The position numbers and the translations under genes were made by a program. Under the pieces are notes generated by a model. That model worked only from the letters and a program-made list of their open reading frames with translations, had not been told where the DNA came from and did not search any database. Below are positions 32,880 to 35,555 of a stretch of 35,555 nucleotides of DNA, piece by piece; the first letter of the stretch is position 1, and each line of letters starts with the position of its first letter. Source of the DNA: Verrucomicrobiales bacterium (lineage in GTDB: Bacteria; Verrucomicrobiota; Verrucomicrobiia; Verrucomicrobiales; DEV007); the NCBI GenBank assembly GCA_024638765.1, contig JAHEJT010000030.1, positions 1 to 35,555 on the forward strand, in the 5' to 3' direction.

Positions 32880-33033
32880 TTCCCCTGCTCTGAAATAAAC
32901 CCCTGCCCTCGCGACTCATCTCACGACGGAAATACTTGCGAAGAGAAGGGAATACAAAGACAATACAGCAGCTGCTTGCCGCCCGGCCCGCTTCGCAGGC
33001 CTGCCATTCCTCCGAACTCCCCGCCCCACCGTG

Positions 33034-34779
33034 ATGATTCAAAAAATCTTCCTCGGCGCCCTCGCCGCATCGATCTCCCTCGCCTTTCCCCCGCCCGCCG
33101 CCGCCGACCCCGGTCCGCTCGTCCTTAAACCGCTGGTCACCGGTCTCTCATTCCCCCTCTTTATGCTCCAACCTCCGAGTGAGACCGACCGCTTCTTCAT
33201 CGTCCAGAAAGTTGGAGGAATCATCCGCATCTACACCAAGTCCACCGATGACCTTCAGCCCGCCGGAAGCCCCTTTCTCGATATTCCCGCCGCGGAGATC
33301 TTTGGCAGCGGGGAAAGAGGTCTGCTTGGTTTCGCTTTCCATCCCGATTACGCCACCAACGGGTATTTCTACGTCTATGTCTCCACGCCGCGTGACGTCG
33401 GCGAGACGGGTTTCGATCACTGGTCGGAACTGCGACGCTACAAAGTTAACGCCGGAAATCCTGATCTCGCCGATCTCGCCAGCAAAACGATCGTCATGAG
33501 ATTCCAGCAACCCCAGGGCAATCACAACGCCGGCTGGATCGGGTTCGATCCCACGGCGACAGGGGCGGAGGCCAATTACCTCTACATCGCCACCGGGGAC
33601 GGCGGCGGCGGGAATGACAACAACACCGGACATAATCCCGCCATCGGCAACGCCCAGGACACGCTTTCCCTGCTCGGCAAGATTCTCCGGATCGACACCG
33701 GCGCCGACGGCGATGCCGACGCCTTTCCCGCGGATCCCGACAAGCATTACGCCATCCCGGCAAGCAATCCCTTCGTCGGTAACCCCGCCGCCCTCGATGA
33801 AATCTGGGCTTACGGCCTGCGTAATCCCTGGCGCTGCAGCTTCGATCGCCAGACCGGAGATTTCTGGATCGGAGACGTCGGCCAAGGTGCGCGTGAAGAA
33901 GTCAATTTCCAGCCCGCCTCAAGCACCGGAGGTGAAAACTACGGCTGGCGCGTCCGCGAAGGATTCATCGATAATGGCACCAACAATGATCCGCTGCCGG
34001 TGCCCCGCGTCGATCCCGTCATCGATTACCCGCGCACGGAGGCCGCGGGATTCCTCATCACCAACGGAAAATCCTACGGCCAGTCCATCACCGGGGGATG
34101 CGTTTACCGTGGCACGAAAATGCCCTGGCTGGACGCTCACTATTTCTACGCGGATTATAAATTCGAGCGCGTCTGTTCGTTCAAATACGACAGTGGGGCG
34201 GGGTCGATCGTCGCCGGGACACACACGGACCGCACCCTGGAACTCGGTCTCCCCGATGACGCAAACAACGCCACCAACCGGCTCTCCAGTTTCGCGGAAG
34301 ACAACGCGGGAAATCTTTACCTGATTAATCGCGGGGCGGGCACCGTTTTTGAAATCACTCAGAACGACTGGTATCTCTGGCGTAACCAGAAATTTACTGT
34401 CGCCGAACTGGCATTGCCCTCAATCAGCGGCATTGCCGGGAATCCCGATTTCGACGATATGAACAACATCATGGAGTTCGTCGCAGGCCGGGAGCCCCGC
34501 ACCGTAGACGGTCCCTTTCCCTCCACCATGACCCAGGAGACCGACGGCGGGACCGAGACCTTTCTCACCCTGACTTTGACCCGGGATCCCCAATCCTTCG
34601 GCGTCGTTTCGGTGGAAGGCGCCGTCAGCGGCGATCTATTCAGTTTCAGCGGCGGGACCGACGTCACCGTCCTCATCGACGATAGCACCACTTTTAAGTT
34701 CCGCGACAATGTCCCAGCCGACCCGGGAGTAGCCCCGGGAGCAAGACGATTCGGCCGGTTCAATTTCCTGGAGCCCTGA
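33034..34779 (+). CDS. PQQ-dependent sugar dehydrogenase (soluble GDH/YliI type) with extra C-terminal domain
   Basis: This encodes 581 residues from ATG 33034; GTG 33031 directly precedes it. A signal peptide (about 1-24) leads into a six-bladed beta-propeller (about 30-440). Hallmarks are SGERGLLGFAFHPDY, NHNAGWIGFDP, YIATGDGGGGNDN, LLGKILRIDTG, EIWAYGLRNPWRCSFD and DFWIGDVGQGAREEV. These match periplasmic PQQ sugar dehydrogenases, which oxidise aldose sugars and pass electrons to the respiratory chain. The last 130 residues (from about DWYLWRN) form a separate domain with NPDFDDMNNIMEFVAGREP, resembling tails I recall from other verrucomicrobial secreted proteins. PQQ binding is inferred, and the real substrate is unknown. 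Confidence 0.88.
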   Translation: MIQKIFLGALAASISLAFPPPAAADPGPLVLKPLVTGLSFPLFMLQPPSETDRFFIVQKVGGIIRIYTKSTDDLQPAGSPFLDIPAAEIFGSGERGLLGFAFHPDYATNGYFYVYVSTPRDVGETGFDHWSELRRYKVNAGNPDLADLASKTIVMRFQQPQGNHNAGWIGFDPTATGAEANYLYIATGDGGGGNDNNTGHNPAIGNAQDTLSLLGKILRIDTGADGDADAFPADPDKHYAIPASNPFVGNPAALDEIWAYGLRNPWRCSFDRQTGDFWIGDVGQGAREEVNFQPASSTGGENYGWRVREGFIDNGTNNDPLPVPRVDPVIDYPRTEAAGFLITNGKSYGQSITGGCVYRGTKMPWLDAHYFYADYKFERVCSFKYDSGAGSIVAGTHTDRTLELGLPDDANNATNRLSSFAEDNAGNLYLINRGAGTVFEITQNDWYLWRNQKFTVAELALPSISGIAGNPDFDDMNNIMEFVAGREPRTVDGPFPSTMTQETDGGTETFLTLTLTRDPQSFGVVSVEGAVSGDLFSFSGGTDVTVLIDDSTTFKFRDNVPADPGVAPGARRFGRFNFLEP

Positions 34780-34919
34780 CCCCTGTCAGCTACTCCTACT
34801 CCCAACTCGAATATCGTAACTCGCAAATCAAAAGGCTCTCTCCCCAGCATTCCCTCCGGTCTGAATCATCTGTGTAATTCTCTGGTTCCATCACCTTTTC
34901 CCCTGAACCCTGCCGCACC

Positions 34920-35555
34920 ATGCGACCCCCCCCGCTCTCCCCTAATCTCTTTCGCGTGTGCATACCCCTCGTCGCGCTCGCGATCGTTGTAACCGGAAGC
35001 TCGCTCCTCGCCCAAGTGCCCCCACCCGGCCCCCTCATTGGCACCGTCGTGGAGACTTCCCTCCGCCGGCCGATCTTCGTCACCCACGCCCCCGGTGACA
35101 ACGACCGCCTCTTCATCGTCGAACAACGTGAAACGACGGGGAACAGCAACCCCGTCGACACCGCCCGCATCAAAATTTACAAGAAGTCGACCGGCTCTCT
35201 CACCGTTTCCCCCTTCCTTACCGTCAGTGTCGCCGGTAACGGCAACGAGACCGGCCTGCTCGGCCTCGCTTTTCATCCGGAATACGCAACCAACGGTTTC
35301 TTTTATGTAAACTTTAACGCACCCACTACCGGCACCATTCCCGGTGACACCGTTATTCGCCGCTTCACTGTTTCCAGCGTCAGCGGCACCACGGGCACCG
35401 CCGATGCTCCCGGTCCGGACATTGCCGATCATACCAGCGGCCTCGATCTCCTTTCCTTCCCCCAGCCCTTCCGTAATCACAACGGCGGCTGGCTTGGATT
35501 CAATCCTGCCGCGACCGGCGATGCCCGCTATTATCTCTACATTTCCACCGGCGAC
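34920..35555 (+). CDS. PQQ-dependent sugar dehydrogenase, partial (runs off window end)
   Basis: The frame from ATG 34920 stays open for 212 codons to the last base, so only the N-terminal part is present. It has a signal peptide (about 1-31) and the first propeller blades: GDNDRLFIVEQRE, ETGLLGLAFHPEYATNGFFYVNF, FRNHNGGWLGFNPAATGD and YYLYISTGD. It is clearly homologous to the gene 140 bp upstream, so this is a tandem duplication, although the two differ in many loop residues. No C-terminal domain can be judged. There is no SD before the ATG. Confidence 0.9.
   Translation, partial: MRPPPLSPNLFRVCIPLVALAIVVTGSSLLAQVPPPGPLIGTVVETSLRRPIFVTHAPGDNDRLFIVEQRETTGNSNPVDTARIKIYKKSTGSLTVSPFLTVSVAGNGNETGLLGLAFHPEYATNGFFYVNFNAPTTGTIPGDTVIRRFTVSSVSGTTGTADAPGPDIADHTSGLDLLSFPQPFRNHNGGWLGFNPAATGDARYYLYISTGD

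Overview
The window is GC-rich bacterial chromosomal DNA. It most likely comes from a Verrucomicrobiota genome, but this is inferred from gene content and not from a marker alignment. The clues are a secreted protein with a VPESG version of the VPDSG-CTERM sorting tail, SET-domain and HTTM-domain genes, large PQQ-type sugar dehydrogenases with an extra C-terminal domain, intergenic palindromes with a GGCAGGATGCC core, and many start codons without a Shine-Dalgarno (SD) sequence. No rRNA, tRNA, CRISPR array, transposase, integrase or phage gene was seen.

Layout. 1-4391: a small membrane protein, a GNAT acetyltransferase, an anchored protein of unknown function, and an HTTM (gamma-carboxylase-like) membrane protein coupled to a small partner. 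4392-8701: repeat-rich spacers around pdxJ-acpS (vitamin B6 and acyl-carrier activation), purH (last two purine steps) and an anchored unknown. 8802-10573: the rplM-rpsI ribosomal operon with a clear promoter, then a LysM lipoprotein. 10606-13509: a SET-domain methyltransferase homologue and a two-gene unit of a repeat protein and a stand-alone DsbD N-terminal domain. 13712-14131: a second LysM lipoprotein. 14171-17586: an eboE-eboC-eboD operon, part of the ebo metabolite-traffic cluster. 17743-20332: an unknown, an esterase and a zinc-peptidase-like protein. 20440-23116: two neighbouring transsulfuration enzymes, one of a type best known from fungi. 23329-24336: a 58-residue membrane protein and a DUF5069-like protein.

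24354-29862 is a nitrogen region: two ammonium transporters and a PII protein, each preceded by a -24/-12 (sigma-54) promoter candidate, with an OsmC-type peroxidase and a secreted unknown between them. This suggests control by an NtrC-like activator encoded elsewhere. 30340-35555 is an envelope and secretion region: a VPESG-CTERM protein, a PrsW-like intramembrane protease with a large N-terminal extension, and two tandem PQQ-type sugar dehydrogenases, the second cut off by the window end.

The most interesting points are the partial ebo cluster, the three-promoter sigma-54 regulon, the VPESG substrate beside a PrsW-like protease, and the density of intergenic repeat families, one of which supplies the C-terminus of a protein.
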